Positions 31,601-42,329 of a DNA stretch of 64,000 nt are shown in pieces (the stretch's first letter is position 1; each line of letters opens with the position of its first letter). Origin of the DNA: Ahaetulla prasina (lineage: Eukaryota > Chordata > Lepidosauria > Squamata > Colubridae); contig NC_080539.1 of assembly GCF_028640845.1 (NCBI RefSeq), forward strand, positions 196,053,436-196,117,435. The letters run 5' to 3'. The position numbers and the translations under genes were made by a program. The notes beneath the pieces were generated by a model. That model was not told the origin of the DNA, did no database searches, and saw only the letters and a program-made list of their open reading frames with translations.

Positions 31601-32497
31601 AATGATCTCATTTAGACCTGAGATATGTGAGTATATAGAGTATGAGCTCTTGTGTGGTAAAAGAATAAGAAGATGGACAGATGCCATTCTCTGGGGATCT
31701 GGAGTAAGAAATGTCTAATTTTTTCATAAGGCTATGCAGGGCTATCCTGAATGCAGTGTCTCTGAATTGCATTGGCATAGTACACACAACTACAGAGTGT
31801 TAGGTAGACTCAGGGAGGAGGAATACCTTCATTTTCACTTTTAGCAGAGAGGAGCTTTGTAACTGACTAATCCTGCAGTTGCAGCCATTTTGTGAATGAG
31901 TAAGTTTCCCAGGTATGAGCACATGTTCTGCAACTTCTAAACATTAGCTCCAAAAAGTGTGGGTGATTTCTCTTGTAGCATAGGTAGATGCAAAACAAGA
32001 CAGGGCTCTTGCCATTTACATAACTTTTTTGTTTAGTTTTTAACATTGTGTCCTTCTATCCATTAACAATACAGATCAGAGCATATAAATAAAAATATGG
32101 GAAAAAACTAAAAAGTATAATTAAAATATAATTAAAAACTCATTAGTTAAAGTACCCTAATTAGAATTAAAATGCATGAGTAAGAAAGAATTAACCAGCA
32201 CACATCAGATTAAACTCTTTTTCCCCCCAGAAATGAATCAAATGCCCAAAGAAAGGTTGATAGAATCTAAACATGTTTGCCCATCAACAATGGCCAATCA
32301 AGATGGAGCCAGTTTGGCCTCCTTTGGCAGGTATCACCTGTTGAATTCACGGCTAATGTGCATTCGAAACACAAAGCTTTATACCTTCTTGCTCTACTTT
32401 GAAACTGCCCTACATTTACTTTTAGTGGATGATCGTGCAAATAATGGTTTCCCTGAGACCAAGTGAAAGTTGGATTTTGAAATAGTAGGATAGAAAG
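28676..32497. other. No gene recognised; possible repeat scrap near 30050
   Basis: Mostly unique AT-rich DNA. Around 30055-30110 the phrase GCTTGGCAATTTGGTTGC then AAATGTTTCATCACC resembles 46215-46250 (CCTGGCTGTTTGCTTG, AAATGTTTCATTGCCC), so both may be one old repeat family. CT-rich run near 29495-29508. No domain in any frame. Confidence 0.4.
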
Positions 32498-32779
32498 TGT
32501 TGAGTTGTGGGAATCAATGAAGAGGCAGGATGACAGGAAGTAACTTCAGCTCTTTATTTCAAGTCAGTAACTTCTGCAAAGGCTTAGCCGGCAGCGCCCC
32601 CTTTTAAAGGGAGCTGTCCCACCGATTCAGCCACTGACAATGCTTTACTTTTCCCACCGTTTGAATCCACCAATCAGCGGCGGGCACTGTTTGAATCCAC
32701 CGATCAGTGGCGGGCATGCAAATGTCCGGCTAAACCCAGACCTGACTGAAGCCTACACTCGCTATTTACATATGTAACA
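32498..32779 (-). mobile_element. Solo LTR (282 bp), TSD GAAAG
   Basis: On the minus strand it runs TGTTACATATG to CACAACTCAACA. GAAAG lies at 32493-32497 and 32780-32784. Minus-strand signals in order: two tandem U3 units of about 29 bp, each with an ATTGG-like box (plus-strand GAATCCACCAATCAGCGGCG and GAATCCACCGATCAGTGGCG), a TTTAAAAGG TATA variant, and AATAAA (plus-strand CTTTATTTC). No internal sequence remains. Confidence 0.88.
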
Positions 32780-32784
32780 GAAAG

Positions 32785-34070
32785 ATTGACATCTTTTTAC
32801 TGTGATGTTAGAGAAAACCCTTGTGAATACCATGACATCCAAGAAAACAAACAAATGGATCTTACTTGAGCCACAAATGATCAATTTAAATTGTCATATT
32901 TTGGTCACTTCTTGAGAAGTCTATAATGCTGGGAATGGGAAAACATGAAAAAGATGACTAGAACGGAGGGACTCTATTACAGTCGTGATGAAAAGGTCAG
33001 AGGGGGCAACAGCTCGTCCTGGAGAAGGTCTGGTTGTTAAAAGTTGACTCCAACCTGAAGACATATGATCAATGAATAATAGGAGGGAAATAAAATGAAT
33101 AAAACAAAAATACTAATTTCACATAGGCCCTCAGCAACACAAGTTGCCTCCTCTATTTCAAAGGATAGGTACTATACATTGAACAAAATTGACATAAGGT
33201 GTTTTAACATTGGTATATTATGATAGTTTTTTTTCCTAAAACTGTTGAAAATATTAGCAATCAAGTCAGATATTTTTTTTAAACATTTGGTGGCAATGTT
33301 GCAAAGGTGAACAATTACGGGAAATGATTTACATTAAAATAACAAAAAAATAAGTTGTATTTCCTTTTCAACTTACAATATTATTACATTTTATTAAATC
33401 CCATATTCCCATAAAGTATGCTGAATTAGCTTTGTGCATGTGAACGGCTTATTTCTCTTTAAAACTTTTAATAAAAAAGTTTTAAAAATACAAATGATAG
33501 TAAACATATGGGACAGAATATCTAGTGGCTGCCTCTCATTATGAAGTGATTATTAATTGTCTGCTGTGATAATGAGATCACGGCCTGCAATAATGTCGGC
33601 TTATAAGAGTTTCATCAGTTTGGGTTGGTGAACAATTTAACTGCTGGTAAGGGGGGCGGGGAGTGCTGGGAACAGGACGTGTAAAGATTCTTGACCCAAT
33701 GACATCTCAGGGAAAGGCATGTCTTGGAATTAAATAGAACACCACTTTTTCATTTTTTTTCTCCTCACTTCCAGGCATTTGGCCAATAAGTTTTGCTTTC
33801 TATTCAGTCTCTACTTCCTGGTTCGTTCCCAGGCAATGCTGAATATGTAGTTCCTCCCCCTGTTCCCTGAGGATCACTATTTCATGTACATTGCTGGGCA
33901 AACGTCGAAGCCTTAAACTGTTTGGGCCCAGATTGTGATCTCTATTCCCAGATATTTCCTCCTAGTTCAGGTGAGTGGCTATCTTTGGCTGTGTTGTATG
34001 ATCCACTTAGCTAAAAGAACACTTAGTTCCCAAACACTACTAACGTTTTGCTTCTCTTGCAGATGCATTT
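32785..34070. other. No gene recognised; possible conserved non-coding segment
   Basis: Unique DNA. The stretch 33530-33690 has few repeats and TAAT-type motifs (TGATTATTAATTGTC, GAACAATTTAACTGC), which could be a conserved enhancer-like element; this cannot be shown without alignment. Confidence 0.35.
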
Positions 34071-34074
34071 TTAA

Positions 34075-34900
34075 AATATATTTTTTGATTTTACTTTTAA
34101 AATACTTTTAATATGCAATAAAAGTATATGAGGCAAACAAACAAAAGGTAAAAAGAAAAAGAAAAGGAATGAAAAGGAAAGAGAACAAAACATAGTTACG
34201 CCTTCTGCCCTTCTTTCTATCATCTTTGACCCTTTTTAACCCCTAAATCCAATAATCCTCAATTCAGTTTTTTCTTCTTTCAACAAAAAGTCCATATACA
34301 GGTTCCAGTCTTCCAGTTCCAAAAATATTTGTTGTTTTTCTTCTAACTGGACTGTCTTCTCTATTTCTGCACATTCAGTTAATTTTACAACCCAATCTTT
34401 GAGTGTGGATATTTCATTACTTTTCTAATTTTTTGCATACAATAATATAGTCACAAACACCATGTATACACTTTAATTTTCTATATTTCTTTTTTATTCA
34501 TAAAAGTTAATAGGAATAATTCTTGCTTTATTGTAATATTAATCAGCAGTATCTTTTGCATTACTGTATGAATTTGCAGCCAACATTCCTTTGCTTTTTC
34601 ACAAGTCCACCATAAATGATAAAAAGCCTGCTCTTCCTTTTCACACTTCCAACACTGATTTGATATTCCTTTATACATTTTTGCCAGTTTTGCCAGTGTC
34701 ATATACCATAGATACACCATTTTCTAAAATTCTCTTTTAAATTATGACAGAATGTATAACAGCAGTTTTCCACAGTTTCTCCCATCTACGCATATTTATA
34801 TTATAACTAAAGTTTGCAGCCCATGTCACCATGCAGTCTGTAACTTGCCCATACTCTGTTTCAAACCTTAATAACAGATTTGTATATTTGCAGGATACAA
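34075..34900 (-). mobile_element. L1 LINE 3' end with ORF2 C-terminus, 5'-truncated
   Basis: The minus-strand frame 34481-34720 encodes the L1 ORF2 C-terminal Cys-rich motif: C-W-K-C-E-K-E-E-Q-A-F-Y-H-L-W-W-T-C, preceded by M-Y-K-G. The 3' UTR follows to about 34075, with AACAAAAAGTCCATATACAGG shared with the L1 tail at 2656. The upstream boundary near 34900 is approximate. Reverse transcriptase and endonuclease domains are missing. Confidence 0.8.
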
Positions 34901-35056
34901 GTTTTGGAGCTTACTATGTGGTCCAAATTTGAAATGGATTCCATTTTGGAGTTGTACAACCTGGCCTAGCTATCCAGAAAAAAATCCTAGATTTTGAAGT
35001 CTGGCCTAAGCAAATCCCCAGCAATAGCCCTTTTTTGCTTTGGATAGTGAGAAAAT

Positions 35057-35215
35057 CAGTGGTGGGGTTGGTACCGGTTTGCCCAATCGGCGGCAGCAGG
35101 AGGCGCTGCCCACCTGCCCAGACGTCTCTGCGCATGCGCAGAAGCGTTGTGTGTGCGCAAATTCTAGTGCACCCGCAAGCAAACAGGTAGCGAACGAAAT
35201 TGAAACCCGCTGCTG
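35057..35215 (+). mobile_element. Short hAT element, TSD GAGA(A/T)AAT
   Basis: Starts CAGTGGTGGGGTTGGTACCGG and ends GAAACCCGCTGCTG. Flanks GAGAAAAT (35049-35056) and GAGATAAT (35216-35223) match at 7 of 8 bases. The core has CTGCGCATGCGCAGAAG, shared with 52683-52822 and the outer element at 13074. Confidence 0.85.
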
Positions 35216-35223
35216 GAGATAAT

Positions 35224-35805
35224 ATAGTGAGGAAATGGCATTATGAGCTCATTAACAGAGCTTTTGGGCTTAACATATTATACAAACTGTCTTTGTATGA
35301 AGTTTTGCCCTTACCTGAAGCCACATTGTGAGATATCCACAACAGACCTTGGTTTTGGTGGATGGGGATGGGCTACCCATTAAAATTTCTTTGTATTGAC
35401 ATTCTTTGGCCTTTTCTGTTATACTCTTGCATTAACAAATCTTTCATTCTTATCATGCGTAGCGTTTTTGCTTGGTGTTTATCTGTTGCTGCCATAAAGT
35501 TTTTGTGTTTACATTTTAATGTTTTTTAACCTACAAAATAATGGAATAAAACAAATAAATCCATTCAAACAGATTCCTGGCTTCAATTTTATATCTGCAC
35601 ATACTGTATTATCTTGATAGAATTTTATCCCTGCCGGTATTGATATTACTCACAACCAGTCCAAATGTACATCGTATTTTTGCTGCTTGTGATTACTTCC
35701 CACAAGGATCTAATTGCTAAAAAGGAGCATATACATAATGGGATGCAAAGAGAATATGTACACATCTTACCACTCAGCATATTCCAAAGTACCTATTCCT
35801 GAAAT
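35224..35805. other. No feature recognised
   Basis: Unique AT-rich DNA. Confidence 0.45.
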
Positions 35806-36156
35806 ATATTTATTTTTATTTTTATTTGTCACAACAGTATATATAAGCATAAGCATGAAAATAACTATATAATATATAAGCATATATATGAGCATAAGTA
35901 TGTGATAACTATATTAATTGAATATAATGAAAGGAAACAATAGGACAGGAACAGTAGACACGTTTGTGCTCTTATGCACGCTCCTTATAGACCTCTTAGG
36001 AATGGGGTAAGGTCAATAGTAGAGAATTTTTGGTTAAAGCTTTGGGGATTTTGAGAAGAGACCACAGAGTCAGGTAGTGTGTTCCAAGCACTAATAACTC
36101 TGTTACAGAAGTCATATTTTCTGCAATCAAGATTGAAACGGTTAACATTGAGTTTA

Positions 36157-36659
36157 GATTAGATTTAGATTTAGATTTATTAGATTTTTATACCACCCTT
36201 CTCCCGAAGGACTCAGGGCGGTTCACAGCCAGAATAAAACAATAATTATATACACAATAAAAACAATAATTAAAAAACTTATTGAATATCAGGCCAAAAT
36301 TAAAACCATTTAAAACCATAAAAACCCCATAAAATTTACCTCAAAATATTAAAAGCTACTAAGAATTTCTATGCCAGTCCTGTGCGAATAAATAGATAAG
36401 TCTTCAACTCACGGCGGAAGGTCCGAAGGTCAGGCAGTTGTCGGAGTCCTGGGGGAAGTTCATTCCAGAGGGTGGGAGCCCCCACAGAGAAGGCCCTTCC
36501 CCTGGGGGCCGCCAGCCGACATTGCTTGGCGGACGGCACCTTGAGGAGTCCCTCTCTGTGTGAGCGCACGGGTCGGTGGGAGGCAATCGGTAGCAGTAGG
36601 CGGTCCTGTAAGTAACCCAGCCCTAAGCCATGGAGCGCTTTAAAGGTAGTAAAGGTAGT
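36157..36659 (-). mobile_element. L2 LINE 3' end nested in the CR1-like LINE, TSD AGTTTA
   Basis: AGTTTA occurs at 36151-36156 and 36660-36665, and the host reads continuously (CATTGAGTTTAAATCTATTG) when the insert is skipped, as the copy near 3700 confirms. The insert has the L2 tail (TTTAGATTTAGATTTATTAG), the 3'-UTR block TTTTATACCACCC with GAAGGACTCAGGGCGG, and the last 66 codons of ORF2. Confidence 0.92.
36369..36569 (-). pseudogene. L2 ORF2 C-terminal remnant
   Basis: 66 codons closely matching the end of the frame at 9910-10701: R-S-H-R-E-G-L-L-K-V-P-S-A-K-Q-C and W-N-E-L-P-P-G-L-R. The reverse transcriptase core is missing, so it is a dead 5'-truncated copy. Confidence 0.85.
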
Positions 36660-37246
36660 AGTTTAAATCTATTGTTTGCTCTTGTATTGTTATGATTGAA
36701 GCTGAAGCAGTCTTCAACAGGAAGGACATTGCAATAGATGATTCTATGAGTTAAACACAGGTCCTGTCGAAGGCGGCGGAGTTCTAAGTTTTCTAAACCC
36801 AGGATTTCAAGTCTGGTGGCATAAGGTATTTTGTTGTATTCAGAGGAGTGGAGAACCCTTCTTGTAAAATATTTCTGGACACGTTCAATTGTATTGATGT
36901 CTGAAATGTGGTATGGATTACAGACTGGCGAGCTGTATTTAAGAATTGGTCTAGCAAATGTTTTATAAGCTCTGGTTAGTAGTGTAGTGTTTCTGGAGAA
37001 GAAGCTACGTAAGATTAGGTTTACAACTCTTAAAGCCTTTTTTGCAATGTAATTGCAGTGGGCTTTGGCACTTAGATCATTGGATATGAAAACTCCAAGA
37101 TCTTTAACAGGGTGGGAGTCATCTGTAAGGTAATGTCCATCGAGTTTGTATTTAGTGTTTAGATTCTTTTTTCCAAAGTGTAACCGAGAATTTGCTGGTT
37201 GAGATTTGGAGTTGCCAAGTTTTAGACCATTCTGACACAAAGTCAA
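36660..37246 (-). pseudogene. CR1-like ORF2, reverse transcriptase thumb to C-terminus
   Basis: An open frame of about 200 codons (running a little into the L2). Motifs: K-D-L-G-V-F-I-S-N-D-L, the V-N-L-I-L-R-S-F palm-thumb segment, R-P-I-L-K-Y-S-S-P-V-C-N-P, E-R-V-Q-K-Y-F-T-R-R, and L-E-I-L-G-L-E-N-L-E-L-R-R-L-R. This layout is typical of CR1/Jockey-group LINEs. It joins the catalytic F-T-D-D region upstream only after a frameshift near 37250. Confidence 0.8.
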
Positions 37247-37864
37247 GGTCTTTTTGAAGGGTAGCTATATTGTTGGTAGTGTTAAATATTTTGACATCGT
37301 CAGTGAAGAGAACACAATTACTTTGAATATGGTCACAGAGATCATTAATGTATAATATAAAGAGTGTTGGTCCAAGAACACTGCCTTGGGGAAAGCCGCT
37401 ATTCAGGATTTGATATTCTATTCAGATAGGGCACTGCCTATTTTGACTACTTGTTGTCTGTTTGACAGGAACGCTATTATCGAGTTGTGGAGGGGTCCGG
37501 AGATGCCGTAGGATTTTAGTTTTAGGAGAAGTTTGTCATGTACCACTGAGTCAAAAGCTTTACAGAAGTCTATGTAAATTGCATCTATTGTTTTGCCTTG
37601 ATCAAGATTTGTAGTCCATATGTTTTTGCAGTGAAGAAGTTGTAAGTTACATAATAGTTTTTTTCTGAAACCAAATTGTTTATTAGAAAGTAGATTGTTT
37701 GTTTCTAGGTGGAGGGTAATGGATTGGTTGATGATAGATTCCGTAACTTTACAGGTGACACAGCAGAGAGAGATAGGGCTGTAATTTTCAACTAAGCTGT
37801 GGTCTCTTTTTCTGAAGACAGGGATGACCGTGGCTAGTGACCACTATTTCTGTTCCTGGTAGTG

Positions 37865-38689
37865 ACTGGATCCTTATATGCCAGTAGCCTGGCAAATCAT
37901 TCTGGGCATTGGAGGGCAGCCTGGCACACAATCAGCTGTGAAGGAAGAGCTCTGAGTCAATGCTGAGTGATCTGGGGTGACCTGAATTAAGAGACTGGGA
38001 ATTACTTTACATTACATTATTTGGTTGATTCACAAATCCTTTTTAGCATGACAGCCTGAGCCACCTAGTGGACAATGAAGTCCTCTTGCAGCACTTGGTC
38101 TGTTGTTTTATGACAAGTACAAAGCCGATGTGATAGGTTTACTAATTAAAATTAAGTAACAAACTGGAAGAAGCTGAGATGGAAACGCTCCAAGCATAAG
38201 TCAACATGAGGCCTGAGTCAGCATTCTCTCCACTTAGAAACTTATAACTATAACCTTGAAAGTCAACAGTTAATTTGACAGTAGCGTGGATGTTTAGGAT
38301 GTCTTTTTTTGCCAACCATTACAGTTTCCAAGAATAACTTAGAGTTCAATCCTACATATATCCATTCGGCCCTGAAGGATGGCTGCCTTAATGGGCCAAA
38401 TTAGCTTTCAGCCTTAGCCAGTATCAGGAACAGAGCTGTAAATATGAATTTAATAATCATTGTCCAAACACACACGTATTATTGGAAATCCATCACATAT
38501 CCTCTGCACAGGTTTGTAATTTTAAAACAACTCATAATGAAAAATAATAACACATCTCAAGACATGATTCCTAGATATATTTAAAACTGTTTTTGTAAAA
38601 TATTTGTAGAGATAAACCAATCAGTTTAAAGTTCATGGCATAAATCCATATATATATTTGCAAGTTAAAAAAAATGGTTGGCCAAACCA
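37865..38689. other. No feature recognised
   Basis: Unique DNA between the LINE and the SINE. Confidence 0.45.
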
Positions 38690-38812
38690 TCTCGGGCCAT
38701 TGCCTCCTTCCTAGTGTGTGAGAGAGTAACTGACACAAGGCAGGATTAGAACTCACTGTTTCCCAGTCTCTAGCCTGATGCTTTAATTACTATACCAAAC
38801 TGGTTTCTTGCT
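38690..38812 (-). mobile_element. tRNA-derived SINE, minus strand, degraded
   Basis: On the minus strand: CCAGTTTGGTATAGTAATT with GCATCAGGCTAGAGACTGGG (A-box region and stem), then GAGTTCTAATCC (B box), then TAGGAAGGAGGCAATGGC near the 3' end. The order matches a tRNA-derived CORE-type SINE. No TSD was identified. Confidence 0.6.
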
Positions 38813-38814
38813 CC

Positions 38815-41800
38815 TTTGGCTTAGGATAGCAACAGTAGCACCACTAAAGCTGAATAAGCACAGACTGCAAGACTGCTTCTCTACCATTTGATTATGAAAA
38901 GGTAACTGGCTAAAATCATCCACGGTTTAGCTACAACCCAAAAACATTAAATTGTCAACCTGATGAGGAATGTGATGAGGGAATTTGCATCAGGGAAATA
39001 AGAAAATGAGGCGCACTTGCATTGTGGAGCCGGATCCTCACTTTTTTCAACACTTTGTATATCCTCCATCTTCTTGCTTAACCGTTTCGTTTCAGCTATT
39101 CAAATCTGCACAACAGACCAAAATGAGATGCTGTTTACTTCATTCTGGTGGGCTGTGGGCACAAAGGGATCAGCTCTGCAATTATCCATGGCTTTTGGTC
39201 ATACTCCTTGTGGGGAGGACATAAATTCAAGTCCAGGACAGACCCCGGGGAGAATCTTGTTTAAACTTGTTAAAATATTTTCCTAAGCTTCTGAATTACA
39301 GAAGCAGTTGTAATGAATCTGTCTCTCTCCTAGGCGTGAGTTTTATCAGCATTATCTCTGCTTCACATGGCATCATCATTCACTTCAGAGTCAGGATATG
39401 GAATCTGTTCAGTTCCAGCAACATTCATAACCTTGTCATTATCCAGAAGATGAGAACCCAAGGTAGAGATGCCCAGTTTTTAAGCCACTGTGCAATGTCC
39501 AGTTTATCACACACACACACACATACACTGCGTTTCTCTCAATATCTAAATCGGAGAAGCACTTCCCTTCTGAGGAATCACTTTTAGAAATTATGGCTTG
39601 GCAGAACAGAGTTGTGGGCAGTAAAGGCAGGAATTCCCATGAATCAATCCATGATTGGGGATTATCTTTCAAAAGGGGTTACCTTTCAAAAACTGCATGG
39701 CTTGTTGTTTTTAAAAGCCACTCTTCAGTGTATTTCTGAAATAGCAGATCCCAGAAATTACAGATGAAGTGATTTTAATGCTCCAGAACTTGAAACCAGC
39801 CTCTCTTCCTCCCTGTTTCCACCCTGTTCTCTCTGAATGATGTTGCTCCATTTTAATGAACTTTGTAGATTAGATCAGTGATGTGAAGTTGAATGTTTAA
39901 AAATCAGTGAGCAAGGCTAATTAATCTGGTCTGGCTACAGAGAACATTACTGATGTTGAGTTCTTTCTGGATTAGCTTCAGTATTATTCTTGGATGTCAG
40001 TCAGGATTAGAAATTGTTAGCATTCTCCAGTACTAGATAAGACTTACATTTTTGGCCAGAAAATTACAAACACAAATGACTCATGGGCTTTGGTCTCAAA
40101 TATTATTTGATATATACTCCTCCCCGTCCCACCCCAGCCCCATCATCCCAGATGGAGAGTTAGGCTTTAACTTGATAATCAGAACATAAAATTAAAATTG
40201 AGAGTCACGTCTGTCTTAACTTACAATAAATCTCCCCTGCCCTGGTTGGTGGGAGAGGGTTGCTCTTCATTTGTCTGATCGTGATCCTCAACTGGCTGAG
40301 GCACAAACTATTAATGAATTGTTAAGGTCAGACTGATGGGGAATGATGAAGTTGCTGGTTGCATTATTTGTTTTTTATTACTGAATGAAGGCTAAAAGGC
40401 AGGTGTAGCCTTGCAGGCTATCTAGACAGGAACCACCTGCAGGTTCATTTGTATGGTAAACTCTTCTCTTCTTTGGAGAAAGTTTAGAGTATTAATAGAG
40501 GTAATAAATCAGTGCTTGAGGATGTGCCCTCAGTGATCTATGAGTGAATATATTGCTCTATCTGACCCAGCTGCAGCTTGTGAAAGAAATAAAGGGAATT
40601 GATATGCATAAAGTCAGATTTGTTTTTCAAGCAAAAAAGGCACAGGGTCAGTACAATAAGATTTTTTTCATTAGGACTAACTTTCAATATTCAAACTTCA
40701 GAGTTTCCTCAAGCTAGGTGATAAATAAAAAACTCTTTAAAAACCCAATTTTGGTGGAGATTTCCTTTTATTTCTCTGTTGCTCAGTTTTGTTCAGCCTT
40801 GAGCTTGAAATGGAGTAAGTTCGTGTAGTATGATATGCGCTGACCTAGAGCAAATCTCATTCAATGCAGTGAGGCTTGCTTTGGATTAGATTGCCCCGTA
40901 AAGGTGTCAGAGCCAGGCCATCCTTCAAATCAGGCATGGCCATGCTAGAGGGGGTATTTCCCCCTCCTTCCTCTCTCCAAGGACTGATACCCTCATCAAA
41001 ACATCCTGTAGTCAGGCTGAGAAGCTCAAGGCTAACCAATTAGCTCCACTGAAACCTCCTCTCCCTGCCTGGGTGATTGCATTCTGGTCCAGCCCAAAAT
41101 ATGGGTGCTTTGGGGAACTGACCAGAAGAACTTATGGGATCATAGAAAGTAACCAGAGATGTAAGATTGGTGGTTTTGCTTACTCCTCCTTGAAAGTCAC
41201 AAGTAATAAAGGCTTTGAAAAGACACAACAAAGTGTTTTTATTGCCTTCCCACATAAACAGAGGAAGCTTAAGCGTGGTAAAGGAAAATATATTCAAACT
41301 TTAACATAAAACATCTCTAAAACATACTAAAGGCCATATTTAATTCATCAGTGGCAACAGTAGATTGATTCTCCTGTTTTGGGGATGAGCCCAATCCATT
41401 AGTTTGGGGTCTCTTCTAAGCCAGCAGATTCCTCCAGAAGGAGACCTACCCTGTGGAATTAACTGCTGAATTTATTCATTGTGCACTTTTTCAGCCATTT
41501 TACTTCTACTGCAGTTTGTTGTTATTATTTCAGTTAGCCTTATATAGATCAAATTGCTTGTTGCTAGTGAGCTGTGCTATGAATACCTAACATGTCACTT
41601 TATCTTTGTTAGCCTCTAAAAAAATGCCAGCAAGCTGGGGAATTCCATCATGCAACATTCTTTAAGGAAATTACACTTAGCTAGGAAACAGGGATTTCCA
41701 TATGCATGGCCACCTGGGAACTTGAAGAAATGATTCAGCTTTTTGCATATCAACATCTTGGGAATCTATAGATCTATTTGGCATTGTTTCTATAAGATGG

Positions 41801-42328
41801 GACTTTTACATGCTGTAACATCTGAAAGACCAGTTTAGGGACAGATCATCAGGGACAGAATCTATCTATGTGATCACTAGGACATGATGGCATATAATCA
41901 ATCTAAAAAAACTAGCCACATTTTCATCATCAATCGGGCTTTATTATTTAATATAAATTTTATTTTCAAAATGTAAGAGAATGAAGAAAGATGGGGCTTT
42001 AATTATCGATGTACCAAGTAGAATAGAGAGGTCTCTAACAGATGTATCTTTGTTCCTACAGGTGGTAGGAAAATACAATATCAGGAAGACAGTATCTTCA
42101 AGGGAAATACTCTTCTGCAAAATATTAGCATTAGGAGGGATTAGCTGGAGGGTCAGACATTGGAAACCAGCCTGACATAACCAAACCATAAGCTTCAGCT
42201 GTGAGAATCCTGGCAAGCATATGCATTGTGTAAAAATAGTCTTAAGGAAGAATGTCTGTTTAAAAGATCAGATAGCAAGTCTGGATATATAAAATGGAGC
42301 AAGAAATATAGCAATGGGAACTAAGAGA
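38815..42328. other. No gene recognised
   Basis: Long unique stretch. Only a (CA)n run near 39509-39526 stands out. Frames are below 110 codons and lack motifs. Confidence 0.45.
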
Positions 42329-42329
42329 G

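Larger units (their letters stand above)
35806..37860 (-). mobile_element. CR1-like LINE, 5'-truncated, split by an L2 copy
   Basis: Minus-strand element covering the 3' UTR (35806-36150), ORF2 C-terminus and most of the reverse transcriptase. The catalytic motif F-T-D-D-V-K-I-F is encoded at about 37284-37310, and the upstream motif I-Y-I-D-F-x-K-A-F-D-S-V lies near 37560-37600, in several frames separated by indels. The same 3' end occurs at 664-1054 and 3338-3795. An L2 insertion with a 6-bp TSD interrupts it at 36157-36659. Confidence 0.85.
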
